DNA from: Pseudomonadota bacterium
GTDB lineage: Bacteria; Pseudomonadota; Alphaproteobacteria; Rhizobiales; Xanthobacteraceae
Assembly (NCBI GenBank): GCA_023435725.1
Contig: JAEYRD010000083.1
Location: forward strand, 18,471 to 82,470
Reading direction: 5' to 3'
Length of the DNA stretch: 64,000 nucleotides
The notes below the pieces were generated by a model. That model was not told the DNA's origin. It saw only the letters and a program-made list of their open reading frames with translations, and made no database searches. Positions 1-8,729 of the stretch are shown here, piece after piece (position 1 is the stretch's first letter; every line of letters starts with the position of its first letter). The position numbers and the translations under genes are program-made.

Positions 1-1
1 C

Positions 2-325
2 GCGCACGGCTCGCTCTCGACCTATCTTCTCGGTTTTGTGCTGTCGGTCGCGCTCACCGCCGTGCCGTTCTGGCTCGTGATGAGCGGAGCGCTCGGCAAC
101 AAGCAGGTTACGGCACTGGTGATCACAGTGTTCGCAATCGTGCAGATCGTCGTGCACATGATCTACTTCCTGCATATGTCCCCCAAATCCGAGAACGGCT
201 GGAGCATGATGGCGCTGATCTTCACCATCGTGATGGTCGTGATCGCAATGTCCGGCTCGGTGTGGGTCATGAACCACCTCAACAGCAACATGATGCCGGT
301 CCACCAGATGACTGGAACGAAGTGA
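2..325 (+). CDS. cyoD: Cytochrome o ubiquinol oxidase subunit IV, 5'-truncated by window edge
   Basis: Small membrane subunit of the cytochrome bo3 quinol oxidase, needed for assembly of the haem-copper oxidase in the inner membrane. The frame is open from base 2 and reads straight into an A-H-G-S-x-x-x-Y-x-x-G-F start typical of CyoD. Three hydrophobic segments follow, with the family's H-M-I-Y-F-L-H motif near the second helix. Only the first few residues are missing. Its stop codon overlaps the GTG start of the SURF1 gene (GTGA), so the two are translationally coupled and belong to one operon with cyoABC upstream of the window. Confidence 0.85.
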   Translation, partial: AHGSLSTYLLGFVLSVALTAVPFWLVMSGALGNKQVTALVITVFAIVQIVVHMIYFLHMSPKSENGWSMMALIFTIVMVVIAMSGSVWVMNHLNSNMMPVHQMTGTK

Positions 326-1173
326 GCAGGACCGGGACCGTGACCAGCAAGGCAGGCGGAGCGCGCGGCACGGCTGCGCGCTTCCCCTCCTTGTGGCTCA
401 CGGTCCTCTCGCTCACGGCCTTTGCAATTCTGATTGCGCTCGGCGTCTGGCAGATCGAGCGCCGCGCGTGGAAATTGGCGCTGATCGACCGCGTCGAGCA
501 GCGCATCCATGCCCCGGCCCAGCCGATCCCCTCGCCCGCCGCATGGCCCACCGTCTCCGCCGCCAACGACGAATACAGGCACGTCAGCGTCTCGGGCCGC
601 TTCCTGCATGACCGCGAGACGCTGGTTCAGGCCGTCACCGAGGAAGGCCCCGGTTATTGGGTACTGACGCCGCTTCGGCGCGACGACGGCACGTTGGTCT
701 TGATCAACCGCGGCTTCGTGTCCTCCGAGCGGCGCGACGCGTCGACACGCCAGGCTGGCAATCCGGACGGCCAGGTCGAAATCTCGGGCCTGCTACGCAT
801 GACGGAGCCGAAGGGCGGCTTCCTTCGGAACAACGTGCCCCAGCACAACCGCTGGTACTCGCGGGACGTCGCCGCGATTTCGGCGGCACGCGGCCTCCAC
901 GACGTCGCGCCCTTCTTCATCGATGCCGACGCCGGATCGCAGGCCGGCAGCGGCCCAATAGGCGGATTGACCGTGGTCCGCTTTCCCAATAACCACCTGA
1001 TCTACGCCCTGACGTGGTTTGCCTTGGCTTTCATGTTGGCCGGCAGACTTTTCGTCACATTTGGCGGCGGGCTGGTCCGCCGCAAACGCTTCGTCCACGA
1101 ACCGGCCGGCGGCCCGGATGCCGCCGCCCGCAGGACGGGATCAGATGCTGGAAAGATCGTCGAGCAGACCTGA
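322..1173 (+). CDS. SURF1 family oxidase assembly protein
   Basis: SURF1 proteins help insert haem a or o into haem-copper oxidases. The protein has an N-terminal membrane helix followed by L-G-x-W-Q-x-x-R (the family's first conserved block), a long periplasmic domain including the G-Y-W-V-L-T-P and I-N-R-G-F-V blocks, and a C-terminal helix with the N-N-H-x-x-Y-A-x-T-W-F signature. I use GTG at 322 (283 aa), which overlaps the cyoD stop; an ATG at 262 would reach far back into cyoD. Placement after cyoD points to maturation of this bo-type oxidase. Confidence 0.88.
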   Translation: MSRTGTVTSKAGGARGTAARFPSLWLTVLSLTAFAILIALGVWQIERRAWKLALIDRVEQRIHAPAQPIPSPAAWPTVSAANDEYRHVSVSGRFLHDRETLVQAVTEEGPGYWVLTPLRRDDGTLVLINRGFVSSERRDASTRQAGNPDGQVEISGLLRMTEPKGGFLRNNVPQHNRWYSRDVAAISAARGLHDVAPFFIDADAGSQAGSGPIGGLTVVRFPNNHLIYALTWFALAFMLAGRLFVTFGGGLVRRKRFVHEPAGGPDAAARRTGSDAGKIVEQT

Positions 1174-2530
1174 CGACGGAAGGACGTATCGCGAGCTGGC
1201 CGTTACGCTGCAATCGCAGGCGGACGAGCGCAGTGAGCTGATCGGCGTTGCGCCCACCGACGACGAGACCAACCGCAAGAACATGGCGCTGCTGATCCAG
1301 CTGCGCTGGACCGCAGTGGTCGGCCAGATCGTGACCATCGGCGGCGTGCATTTCTGGCTCGGCATTGCCTTGCCCCTGACCCGGATGGGCGCCGTGATCG
1401 GCGCGCTTGTGCTGCTCAACGTCTCGAGCCTCGTCTGGGTGCGCCATCGCGCTGCGATCACCAACAACGAGTTGCTGGTCGCGCTGATGCTGGACGTCGC
1501 CGCGCTGACCGCGCAGCTCTACCTCAGCGGCGGCGCCACCAATCCCTTCACCTCGCTGTTCCTGCTCCAGGTGACGCTGGGCGCAGTGCTGCTCGATGCC
1601 CGTTCGACCTGGTCGCTGGTCGCGCTGACCTGCGCGAGTTTTGTCTGGCTGACGCTTGCGTACCGGCCGCTCGACCTGCCGCCGAACCCGATCAGCGAGA
1701 CCTACAGCCTCACCGTTGCCGGCATGCTGCTGGGCTTCGTCCTCAACGCCGTGCTGCTGGTCGTGTTCGTGACCCGCATCAACAGGAACCTGCGCGAGCG
1801 CGACGCGCATCTGGCGGCGCTGCGCCAGCATGCGGCCGAGCAGGACCACATCGTCCGCATGGGCCTGCTGGCGTCGGGCGCCGCGCATGAGCTCGGCACG
1901 CCGCTCGCCTCGCTCTCGGTCATCCTCAGTGATTGGCGCCGCATGCCCGATCTCGCCGCCGACCAGGAGCTCGCCGAGGATCTCGCCGAGATGGAGACTT
2001 CGCTGCAGCGCTGCAAGTCGATCGTCACGGGCATCCTTGTGTCGGCGGGAGAAGCGCGCGGCGAAGGCTCGTCGCCGACGACGGTGACGGCTTTCGTGAC
2101 AGCGCTGGTCGACGAATGGCGCAACACCCGCTCGGCGCGGACGCTCTATTTCGTCAACACGTTCGGCGAGGACGTCGCGATCGTCTCTGACATCGCACTG
2201 AAGCAGGTCATCTTCAACGTGCTCGACAATGCCTACGAGGTCTCGCGCGACTGGGTCGAGCTCCTGGCCGAACGCGAGGGCGACAATCTCGTGTTGTCGA
2301 TCAGCGACCGAGGCCCCGGCTTTGCGCCGGAGATGCTGGTGCAGCTCGGAAAACCCTATCAGTCGAGCAAGGGCCGCGCCGGCGGCGGCCTCGGCCTGTT
2401 CCTGGTGGTGAACGTGGTACGCAAGCTGGGCGGCAGCGTGACCGCCGAAAACCATCGGAAGCGGGGCGCCACCGTCCGCCTCACGCTGCCGCTCGCAACC
2501 CTCGCGATCGGAGGCAGTTTTGACGCCTGA
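1145..2530 (+). CDS. regB: RegB/PrrB/ActS-type redox-sensing histidine kinase (RegS in Bradyrhizobium)
   Basis: Membrane sensor kinase that reports on the redox state of the quinone pool and phosphorylates RegA. Start taken at ATG 1145 (461 aa), overlapping the end of the SURF1 gene. About six membrane helices occupy residues 45-210 and contain the quinone-site loop G-G-x-x-N-P-F (129-135). The phosphoacceptor is His248 in A-A-H-E-L-G-T-P. Cys290 in L-Q-R-C-K sits where RegB's redox-active cysteine lies. The N box and the G-G-G-L-G-L-F box of the ATPase domain are present. Its 3' end overlaps regA. Location beside the quinol-oxidase genes fits control of respiratory gene expression. Confidence 0.9.
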   Translation: MLERSSSRPDDGRTYRELAVTLQSQADERSELIGVAPTDDETNRKNMALLIQLRWTAVVGQIVTIGGVHFWLGIALPLTRMGAVIGALVLLNVSSLVWVRHRAAITNNELLVALMLDVAALTAQLYLSGGATNPFTSLFLLQVTLGAVLLDARSTWSLVALTCASFVWLTLAYRPLDLPPNPISETYSLTVAGMLLGFVLNAVLLVVFVTRINRNLRERDAHLAALRQHAAEQDHIVRMGLLASGAAHELGTPLASLSVILSDWRRMPDLAADQELAEDLAEMETSLQRCKSIVTGILVSAGEARGEGSSPTTVTAFVTALVDEWRNTRSARTLYFVNTFGEDVAIVSDIALKQVIFNVLDNAYEVSRDWVELLAEREGDNLVLSISDRGPGFAPEMLVQLGKPYQSSKGRAGGGLGLFLVVNVVRKLGGSVTAENHRKRGATVRLTLPLATLAIGGSFDA

Positions 2531-3053
2531 CCGCTCGCTCATCGTCGTCGAGGACGACGCCGGATTCGCGCGCACGCTGAAGCGCTCGTTCGAGCGCCGC
2601 GGCTACGACGTCGTGCTGGCCGCCTCGATCGAGGACGTGCGCAAAGTGCTGGAAGAACGATCCTTCGGCCATGCCGTGGTCGACCTCAAGCTCGGCGGCG
2701 CGTCGGGCCTCGCCTGCGTCGAACTCCTGCACACGCACGATCCCGAAATGCTGATCGTGGTGCTCACCGGCTTTGCCAGCATCTCGACCGCCGTCGAGGC
2801 GATCAAGCTGGGCGCCTGCCACTATCTGGCGAAGCCGGCGAACACCGACGACATCGAGGCCGCCTTCCAAAAGGCCGAAGGCAACGCCGAAGTCGCACTC
2901 GATGCGCGGCCGACCTCGATCAAGACCCTGGAATGGGAGCGTATCCATCAGACGCTGATCGAGACGGACTTCAACATCTCGGAAGCGGCGCGGCGGCTCG
3001 GGATGCACCGGCGGACATTGGCGCGAAAGCTCGAAAAGCGACCGGTGAAATAG
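2520..3053 (+). CDS. regA: RegA/PrrA/ActR-type redox response regulator (RegR in Bradyrhizobium)
   Basis: Response regulator partner of the upstream kinase; 177 aa, near the usual length of the family. The receiver domain has the acidic pair E11-D12-D13, phosphoacceptor Asp55 (V-V-D-L-K-L), the T-G-F-A switch and the K-P pair. A short linker leads to a Fis-type helix-turn-helix at the C terminus (S-E-A-A-R-R-L-G-M-H-R-R-T-L). The start is TTG at 2520, eleven bases before the regB stop ends, so translation is coupled to the kinase. The regB-regA order without intervening genes matches rhizobial RegSR/ActSR. Confidence 0.9.
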   Translation: MTPDRSLIVVEDDAGFARTLKRSFERRGYDVVLAASIEDVRKVLEERSFGHAVVDLKLGGASGLACVELLHTHDPEMLIVVLTGFASISTAVEAIKLGACHYLAKPANTDDIEAAFQKAEGNAEVALDARPTSIKTLEWERIHQTLIETDFNISEAARRLGMHRRTLARKLEKRPVK

Positions 3054-3214
3054 GCCGTCGCTCTGCACGAGGAGAGCGGAAGCGCGGCGTGGGTTGGGGC
3101 TGCGGCTGCGGCTGCGGCTGCGCGAAGCGAAGCGCAGTCCGTTAGACGGAGCCCGCTTCTTTGCTTCCACACGTGATGAGAAGCTTATGCTCCGCGTAAC
3201 CCGCCCCGCGACCC

Positions 3215-3251
3215 CAAAAACAAAAAGCCCGGCCGAACGGCCGGGCTTTTG
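3215..3251 (-). terminator. Intrinsic terminator after carD
   Basis: A 12-bp perfect stem (3224-3235 pairing with 3240-3251) with a 4-base loop. On the minus strand it is followed by a T-rich run, so it terminates carD, whose stop is at 3279. The plus-strand side has only a few T residues, but weak bidirectional use for regA is possible. Confidence 0.85.
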
Positions 3252-3278
3252 ATCTGTTGCGATCGACGCGAGCGGCGC

Positions 3279-4079
3279 TTACGCGGCCTCGTCGGCAACG
3301 GTGGTGTCATCACCATCCGTATCGTCGGTATCGCTCTCGGCATCCGTATCGCCCTCACCGTCCGCGGCTTCCGCCTTGGCGCTGGCGCGGCGCGGGCTCT
3401 TGGCGAGCTGGGCCTCGATCTCCTTGACCGCTTCGGTCTCGGTCGAGTGCTGCACCACCGCGATCTCGCGGGAGAGACGATCGAGCGCCGCTTCGTAGAG
3501 CTGACGTTCGCTGTAGGACTGCTCAGGCTGCGACTCGGAGCGGTAGAGGTCGCGCACGACTTCCGCGATCGCGACGATGTCGCCCGAATTGATCTTGGCT
3601 TCGTATTCCTGGGCGCGGCGTGACCACATGGTGCGCTTGACGCGGGCGCGGCCCTTGAGCGTCTCCAGCGCCTTCTTTACCAGCGCAGGCTCGGACAGCT
3701 TGCGCATGCCGACGTTGGCGACCTTGGCGGTCGGAACGCGCAGCGTCATCTTGTCCTTGATGAAGTTGATGACGAACAGCTCGAGCTTCGCACCGGCGAT
3801 CTCCTGCTCCTCGATGGCCAGGATCTGGCCGACGCCGTGAGCGGGATAGACGACGAATTCGTTGGCCTTGAAGCCCTGACGCTGGGTCACGACCTTCTTT
3901 TCCTCGACCTTCGGCGCAGCAGCCGCCGGCTTCACGGCTGGCTTGGCAGCGGCAGGAGCCTTGGCAGGAGCAGCAGCAACAGGGGCCTTCGACGCAGCGG
4001 GCTTGGCAGCGGGAGCCTTGGCAGCAGCAGGCTTTGATACGGTCGCTTTCGCGGCCGGCTTGGCAGTCTTGTTAGGCAT
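3279..4079 (-). CDS. carD: CarD family transcriptional regulator with Lys/Ala-rich N-terminal tail
   Basis: CarD_CdnL proteins bind the RNA polymerase beta lobe and stabilise open promoter complexes. The last ~165 residues form the conserved region, beginning F-x-x-N-E-F-V-V-Y-P-A-H-G-V-G and including V-I-N-F-I-K-D-K-M-T-L-R-V-P and the W-S-R-R-x-Q-E-Y helix, then an acidic Asp/Thr tail. It is preceded by an Ala/Pro/Lys-rich segment like histone H1 tails. The start is uncertain: I chose ATG 4079 (266 aa), but the frame stays open upstream and the extra Lys/Ser/Ala-rich stretch could be translated from GTG 4229. A putative promoter lies at 4329-4356. Confidence 0.85.
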   Translation of the reverse strand: MPNKTAKPAAKATVSKPAAAKAPAAKPAASKAPVAAAPAKAPAAAKPAVKPAAAAPKVEEKKVVTQRQGFKANEFVVYPAHGVGQILAIEEQEIAGAKLELFVINFIKDKMTLRVPTAKVANVGMRKLSEPALVKKALETLKGRARVKRTMWSRRAQEYEAKINSGDIVAIAEVVRDLYRSESQPEQSYSERQLYEAALDRLSREIAVVQHSTETEAVKEIEAQLAKSPRRASAKAEAADGEGDTDAESDTDDTDGDDTTVADEAA

Positions 4080-4320
4080 TGCGCTTCTTTTGTTCTTCGA
4101 GGACTTTGCAGCCGGCGCCTTAGTCGCGGTCCGACCCTTGGATGCGCTACGGCTGGCCGCGGCGACTTTTTTGGCCTCCTTATGGGAAGCCCTCGCTGAG
4201 GTACTCTTTTTACGCGTTTTCTGTGACACAGCCTGCGCGCGGAAACTGCCACGCCCCTGTTCGACATTTGGTTTCACGGGAACCCAGAGGGGCCAAACGG
4301 GGCTGACGGGGTTCGGCTTA

Positions 4321-4356
4321 ATGTGCTCAATATAGCACATTTCCCGCAAAAATCAA
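4321..4356 (-). promoter_or_regulatory. Putative carD promoter with overlapping inverted repeat
   Basis: On the minus strand TTGATT (4356-4351) and TATATT (4334-4329) are separated by 16 bases, close to sigma-70 consensus in otherwise GC-rich DNA. The -10 box lies inside a 7+7 bp inverted repeat (4321-4327 and 4334-4340, arms ATGTGCT/AGCACAT), which could be an operator. A transcript from here would have a leader of about 240 bases before ATG 4079, or about 90 before GTG 4229. Confidence 0.5.
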
Positions 4357-4424
4357 TGATTTAGGGGTCTTGAGGGCTGGTTTTCGGCCGCAACGAAGGT
4401 ATTAGGGTTAAGTTTGGGCGGGAT

Positions 4425-4763
4425 TTAGTCTCCCGAGCCAGGGTTCGGAGAAAAATATTTCTCGAACTTGCCCTCCATCCCGTCGAATTCTTTTGCGTCG
4501 GCGGGTGATTCTTTCTTCTGGGTGATGTTCGGCCAGCTTTTGGCGTAGTCGGCGTTGACCTGCAGCCACTTTTCCAGGCCCGGTTCCGTGTCCGGCTTGA
4601 TGGCGTCGGCGGGGCATTCGGGCTCGCACACGCCGCAGTCGATGCACTCGTCAGGATGGATGACGAGCATGTTGTCACCCTCGTAGAAGCAGTCGACCGG
4701 GCAGACCTCGACGCAGTCGGTGTACTTGCACTTGATGCAGTTTTCAGTGACGACGTAAGTCAT
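4425..4763 (-). CDS. fdxA: 7Fe-type ferredoxin FdxA
   Basis: Small soluble electron carrier of 112 aa, the usual length of the FdxA family. One cluster motif is Cys9-x7-Cys17-x3-Cys21-Pro, a 3Fe-4S pattern with an extra Cys12. The second is Cys40-x2-Cys43-x2-Cys46-x3-Cys50-Pro, binding a 4Fe-4S cluster. The remaining ~60 residues are the charged C-terminal extension seen in alphaproteobacterial FdxA. It lies between carD and the S4-domain gene on the same strand. The electron donor and acceptor are not shown by the sequence. Confidence 0.92.
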   Translation of the reverse strand: MTYVVTENCIKCKYTDCVEVCPVDCFYEGDNMLVIHPDECIDCGVCEPECPADAIKPDTEPGLEKWLQVNADYAKSWPNITQKKESPADAKEFDGMEGKFEKYFSPNPGSGD

Positions 4764-4895
4764 CCAACGCTCCGAAAAGCTCTTTTAAAAGTCGCGGCTT
4801 GCGTAGCGCGGATGGCCCGGCGCCGCAAGGTCGGGAACGGCCGATCATGACGGCTTTATGTGTTTGATCGACCAAGAAATGAATTCGAAGCGCAA

Positions 4896-5126
4896 TTAAT
4901 TGCGTTTTGCTTCGCTCAGCTCCTCGTAGAGCACGCGCGCCGAGGCGGCATCGCCGCGGCGCTCGTTGAAGGCAGCGACCTTCATAACCCTCACGGTGCG
5001 ATCGAGCGCGATGGTCAGCACATCGCCGATCTTGATCGCATGCCCCGGCGATGTCTCGCGCACGCCGTTGACGCGGACGTGGCCGGACTCGACGAGCTCG
5101 GCCGCGGAGGTGCGCGCCTTTACCAC
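4896..5126 (-). CDS. S4-domain RNA-binding protein (Hsp15-like); N terminus or start disrupted
   Basis: The S4 fold binds structured RNA; Hsp15-type proteins act on stalled 50S subunits. From GTG 5126 the product is 76 aa and contains the S4 core (A-E-L-V-E-S-G-H-V-R-V-N-G) and a basic tail. The preceding in-frame codons 5165-5127 still encode the first S4 helix (E-R-Q-R-L-D-K-W-L-W-H-A-R-V), but no ATG, GTG or TTG occurs between GTG 5126 and an in-frame TGA at 5204-5202. A dispersed repeat (5186-5235) abuts this spot. Either an unusual codon is used, the protein is shortened, or the original start was lost. It follows the helicase gene on the same strand. Confidence 0.7.
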   Translation of the reverse strand: MVKARTSAAELVESGHVRVNGVRETSPGHAIKIGDVLTIALDRTVRVMKVAAFNERRGDAASARVLYEELSEAKRN

Positions 5127-5185
5127 TCGCGCGTGCCACAGCCATTTGTCGAGGCGCTGCCGCTCGGTGGGCGTGGCTCTATTCC

Positions 5186-5235
5186 TTCTGACGCGTTTTC
5201 TTCACGCCAACCGCTCCGCACTTCGCTTGAAAACG
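5186..5235. repeat. Dispersed intergenic repeat, family A, copy 1
   Basis: About 50 bp, nearly the same as 50619-50674: both run T-T-y-T-GACGCGTTTTC, a variable middle, then CACTTCGCT-y-GAAAACGCT. The ends GACGCGTTTTC and GAAAACGC are partly complementary. It fills most of the gap between the helicase stop (5241) and the S4-domain coding sequence, and its edge coincides with the loss of that gene's start. Confidence 0.75.
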
Positions 5236-5240
5236 CTACG

Positions 5241-8200
5241 CTACTCCTTGCGCCCGGCGAGCTGCTCTTTCAGAGCGGCGAGCTTTGCGAAGGGCGAGTT
5301 CGGATCAACAGGACGATCGCGCTCGCGCGGGTTGGCGCTCGACGCATAGGGACGCAGCGAGGGACCCGACTCGCGGTCGCGACGATCGCGCCCCTTGTCG
5401 CGGTCGCGGCCACGATGCTCGCGGCCACCATCGCGCTCGCCGGGCTTGCCCTTGTTGCGATCACGATCCTTGCCTTCGAAGCGGCGGTTCTTGTCGTCGC
5501 GCTGCTCGCGGCGATCGCCGCCCTGGCCGCCCTCTTCGCGACCCTTGCGGAAATCCTTGCGATGCCCGCCATGGCGATGGCGCTCGCCGCGCTTCTCGCC
5601 GTCGGCTCCTTGCGCAGCCTCGCCCTCAGTGGGAGCCGCCGCCTGCGCGCCGGCCTGAGCACGCGGCTGATGGTGGTGGCGCTGGTGGCGATGGCGCTCG
5701 TGGCGCGGCTTGCGATCCGCGTGACGGCCGCCGGGACGCCAGACTTCGATGAGCTCGGGTTCCGTCGGCGTGGCCGCGGCTTCCACAGGCGCGGCGGCAT
5801 CGGCCGACGCGACGGCTTCCGTCGCGGCAGCCTCGGCGGGAGCGGCTTCAGCAGCCTCGGCCGGCGCAGCGGCTTCTTCCACCGGCGGCGCGATACCGGG
5901 AGCATCTTCCGGCGTGACCGGGGCCTCTGGCGATGCTTCGAGCGCCGGCTCTTCGTGCGCGGGCTCGTCGTGCTGCTCCATGCCGGGCGCGTCTTCGACG
6001 GTGAGGGCTTCAGCGGCGGGCGTTTCGGACGCAACCGGCTCCTCCGCCGCCAGGCCTGCAACGGCCTCAGCCGAAGTCTCGGTCGAGGTCTCAGCCGAGG
6101 TTTCGGCGCTGCCTTCGGTCGCCGGCGTCTCCGATGCGACCGTTTCAGCCACGACGGGCTTCGCCGGCAGCGGCGGACGCTTCTCCATGCGATAGCCGAG
6201 CGCGCGCAGCACCGAGGCGAAATCTTCGCCCGCGGAACCGGTGAGCGAGGTCATCGCCTGCGTCACCACAAAGCTGCGACCGTCGAACGCGCCGGCGGGC
6301 TTTTCACCGGGCGAGTTCTCACGCCAGGCAAGAGCCGGGCGGATCAAATCGGCAAGCCGCTCCAGGATGTCGACGCGGACGGCGCGCTCGCCGGCCTGCT
6401 TGTAGCCGAGCACGCGATAGGCATCGCGCGGCAGCTGCTTGTCGACCGGGAACGAGGTGCGGCCCGAACTTGCCAGATGCTGCGCGCCCGACAGTGCCGA
6501 GAGATCGACATTGTCCTGCTTCAGCGCCCACAGCAGCGCTGCGAGCGCACGCGCGGCGGGCTTGAGCAGGCCGGGGAAATAGATGTGGTAGGCGCCGAAG
6601 CGGACGCCGTATTTCCGCAGCGTGGCACGCGAGGGCTGGTCGAGATCCTTCAGCTCATTGGCGATCCTGGGACGCTCGAGCACGCCGAGCGCCTCGACGA
6701 GCTGGTAGGCGATGCCGCGGGCAATGCCGGTGACGTCCTCGGCCTTGCTGAGCTCGAACATCGGCCCGAGCAGCTTTTCGATGTGCGTCTTGAGCCAGAG
6801 GTCGAGCCGGGCCTGCACCTTCTCGCGGGGGCCGCCGGTCAAACGCTCGTCGGAGATGATGCGGATGCGCGGATGCAGCGCGTCCTCTGCGGCGGAAAGG
6901 CGCGCCACGGCGTCGCCGGTCCAGCGGATGGTGCCTTCCGAGGTCAGCACGAACTGCTCGTCCGGCGCGTTGCCCAGTTTTTCGGCGCGCGCAGTGATTT
7001 CGCCGGCGAGCACCGCTTGCGCTGCAGCCTGCAAGGCTTTCGCATCGGAGCCAGCTTCCGCCGCATCCGGTGCAAAGGTGAAGCCATCGAGGCGGCCGAT
7101 GACATGGCCTTCGACGATGACTTCGCCGGTCTTGCCGATTTCAGTATTCAAGCTCGTGTTCTCCCGCAGGCGGCGCATCAATACACTGGTACGACGATCA
7201 ACGAAACGCTCCGTCAAGCGTTCGTGGAGCGCATCTGACAATTTATTTTCGACCTCCCGCGTGACCCCCTGCCAGCGATCGGGGTCTTTCAGCCAGTCCG
7301 GGCGGTTGGCGACGAAGGTCCAGGTGCGGATCTGCGCGATCCGGCCCGACAGCGTGTCGATGTCGCCGGTCACGTTGTCGGCCTGGTCGACCTGGGCCGC
7401 AAACCAGGAATCGGGAATGCAGCCCTTCTGCATGAGGAACCCGTACAGCGTGGTCACCAGCTCGGCATGGGCGGCCGGCGACAGCTTTCGATAGTCCGGG
7501 ACCTGGCAGGCCTCCCACAGACGCTCCACGGCGGCCTTGCCATGCGCGATATCGCGCACCTCGACGTCGCGGGCGGCGTGGTCGAGCACGCGCATGTCCT
7601 CGGCGATCGGCGCGCGCGTCAGCGCCTCATGGCCGGGGGCGAGGTTCAGCGACACCTGGAGCGCGCCGAGCGAGGAGAAATCCAGCTTCGCGTTGCGCCA
7701 TTGCAGCATCTTCACGTTGTCGAAGGTGTGGCTCTGGAGCGCGTTGACGAGCTCGGGCTCGAACGGCGCGCAGCGCCCCGTCGTCCCGAACGTGCCGTTG
7801 CGCGTGGCGCGGCCGGCGCGACCGGCGACTTGCGCGAATTCGGCCGGGGTCAGGCGGCGGAACTGGTAGCCGTCGAACTTGCGGTCGGAGGCGAAGGCGA
7901 CGTGGTCGACGTCGAGATTGAGGCCCATGCCGACGGCGTCGGTGGCGACGAGGTAATCGACGTCGCCGTTCTGGAACATCTCCACTTGCGCGTTTCTGGT
8001 GCGCGGGCTGAGCGATCCCAGCACCACGGCGGCGCCGCCATGCTGGCGGCGGATCAGCTCGGCGATGGCGTAGACCTCGTCGGCGGAGAAGGCGACGATG
8101 GCGGTGCGCCGCGGCTGGCGCGTGATCTTGCGGTCGCCGGCGAATTCGAGCTGCGACAGGCGCGGCCGCGTGATCATGGACACGCCCGGCAGCAGCCGCT

Positions 8201-8633
8201 CGATGATCGGCCGCATCGTTGCAGCCCCCAGCAGCAGCGTCTCGTCGCGGCCACGGCGGTTGAGGATGCGGTCGGTGAAGACGTGGCCGCGTTCGAGATC
8301 GGCGGCGATCTGGACCTCGTCGACGGCGAGGAAGGAGACATCGAGGTCGCGCGGCATCGCCTCGACGGTCGAGACCCAGTAGCGCGGGTTCCTCGGCTTG
8401 ATCTTCTCCTCGCCGGTCACGAGCGCGACGGCTTCGCTGCCGACCCGCGCTGCGATCTTGTTGTAGACCTCGCGCGCGAGCAGGCGCAGCGGCAGCCCGA
8501 TCATGCCGGAGGAATGCGCGAGCATCCGCTCGATGGCGAGATGGGTCTTGCCGGTGTTGGTCGGCCCGAGCACCGCAGTGACGCCAGCGCCAGGGGCGCG
8601 CTCGGAAGCGAAGGGGGAGGGAGAGAAGGCCAT
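5241..8633 (-). CDS. Suv3-like ATP-dependent RNA helicase
   Basis: Superfamily 2 RNA helicase of the Suv3/mitochondrial degradosome type found in alphaproteobacteria; expected to unwind RNA for turnover in the cytoplasm. Motif I is G-P-T-N-T-G-K-T (23-30), motif II is D-E-V-Q (105-108), and motif VI is in V-A-G-R-A-G-R-A. A Suv3-type C-terminal region follows. The last ~270 residues are low complexity: an Ala/Glu-rich acidic part, then an Arg/Asp/Gly/His-rich tail likely to bind RNA. At 1130 aa it is much longer than the core family because of this tail. The S4-domain RNA-binding gene lies downstream. Confidence 0.88.
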   Translation of the reverse strand: MAFSPSPFASERAPGAGVTAVLGPTNTGKTHLAIERMLAHSSGMIGLPLRLLAREVYNKIAARVGSEAVALVTGEEKIKPRNPRYWVSTVEAMPRDLDVSFLAVDEVQIAADLERGHVFTDRILNRRGRDETLLLGAATMRPIIERLLPGVSMITRPRLSQLEFAGDRKITRQPRRTAIVAFSADEVYAIAELIRRQHGGAAVVLGSLSPRTRNAQVEMFQNGDVDYLVATDAVGMGLNLDVDHVAFASDRKFDGYQFRRLTPAEFAQVAGRAGRATRNGTFGTTGRCAPFEPELVNALQSHTFDNVKMLQWRNAKLDFSSLGALQVSLNLAPGHEALTRAPIAEDMRVLDHAARDVEVRDIAHGKAAVERLWEACQVPDYRKLSPAAHAELVTTLYGFLMQKGCIPDSWFAAQVDQADNVTGDIDTLSGRIAQIRTWTFVANRPDWLKDPDRWQGVTREVENKLSDALHERLTERFVDRRTSVLMRRLRENTSLNTEIGKTGEVIVEGHVIGRLDGFTFAPDAAEAGSDAKALQAAAQAVLAGEITARAEKLGNAPDEQFVLTSEGTIRWTGDAVARLSAAEDALHPRIRIISDERLTGGPREKVQARLDLWLKTHIEKLLGPMFELSKAEDVTGIARGIAYQLVEALGVLERPRIANELKDLDQPSRATLRKYGVRFGAYHIYFPGLLKPAARALAALLWALKQDNVDLSALSGAQHLASSGRTSFPVDKQLPRDAYRVLGYKQAGERAVRVDILERLADLIRPALAWRENSPGEKPAGAFDGRSFVVTQAMTSLTGSAGEDFASVLRALGYRMEKRPPLPAKPVVAETVASETPATEGSAETSAETSTETSAEAVAGLAAEEPVASETPAAEALTVEDAPGMEQHDEPAHEEPALEASPEAPVTPEDAPGIAPPVEEAAAPAEAAEAAPAEAAATEAVASADAAAPVEAAATPTEPELIEVWRPGGRHADRKPRHERHRHQRHHHQPRAQAGAQAAAPTEGEAAQGADGEKRGERHRHGGHRKDFRKGREEGGQGGDRREQRDDKNRRFEGKDRDRNKGKPGERDGGREHRGRDRDKGRDRRDRESGPSLRPYASSANPRERDRPVDPNSPFAKLAALKEQLAGRKE

Positions 8634-8729
8634 GTCTAGCGGATTAGGTAGTAGCGATTTGGGCGAATGTCAGTGCTGCCTGGGGCGTGTCAGGGGCGAA
8701 GCGAAGGCCGGAGGCGCGAAGCGCTTGGA

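Noticed and set aside
3096..3120. GCGGCT microsatellite after regA
   Set aside because: Four short units only; likely slippage, with no sign of coding or regulatory use.
4860..7238. 792-residue plus-strand frame
   Set aside because: Antisense of the helicase's low-complexity tail; repetitive Arg/Gly/Leu composition without any motif.
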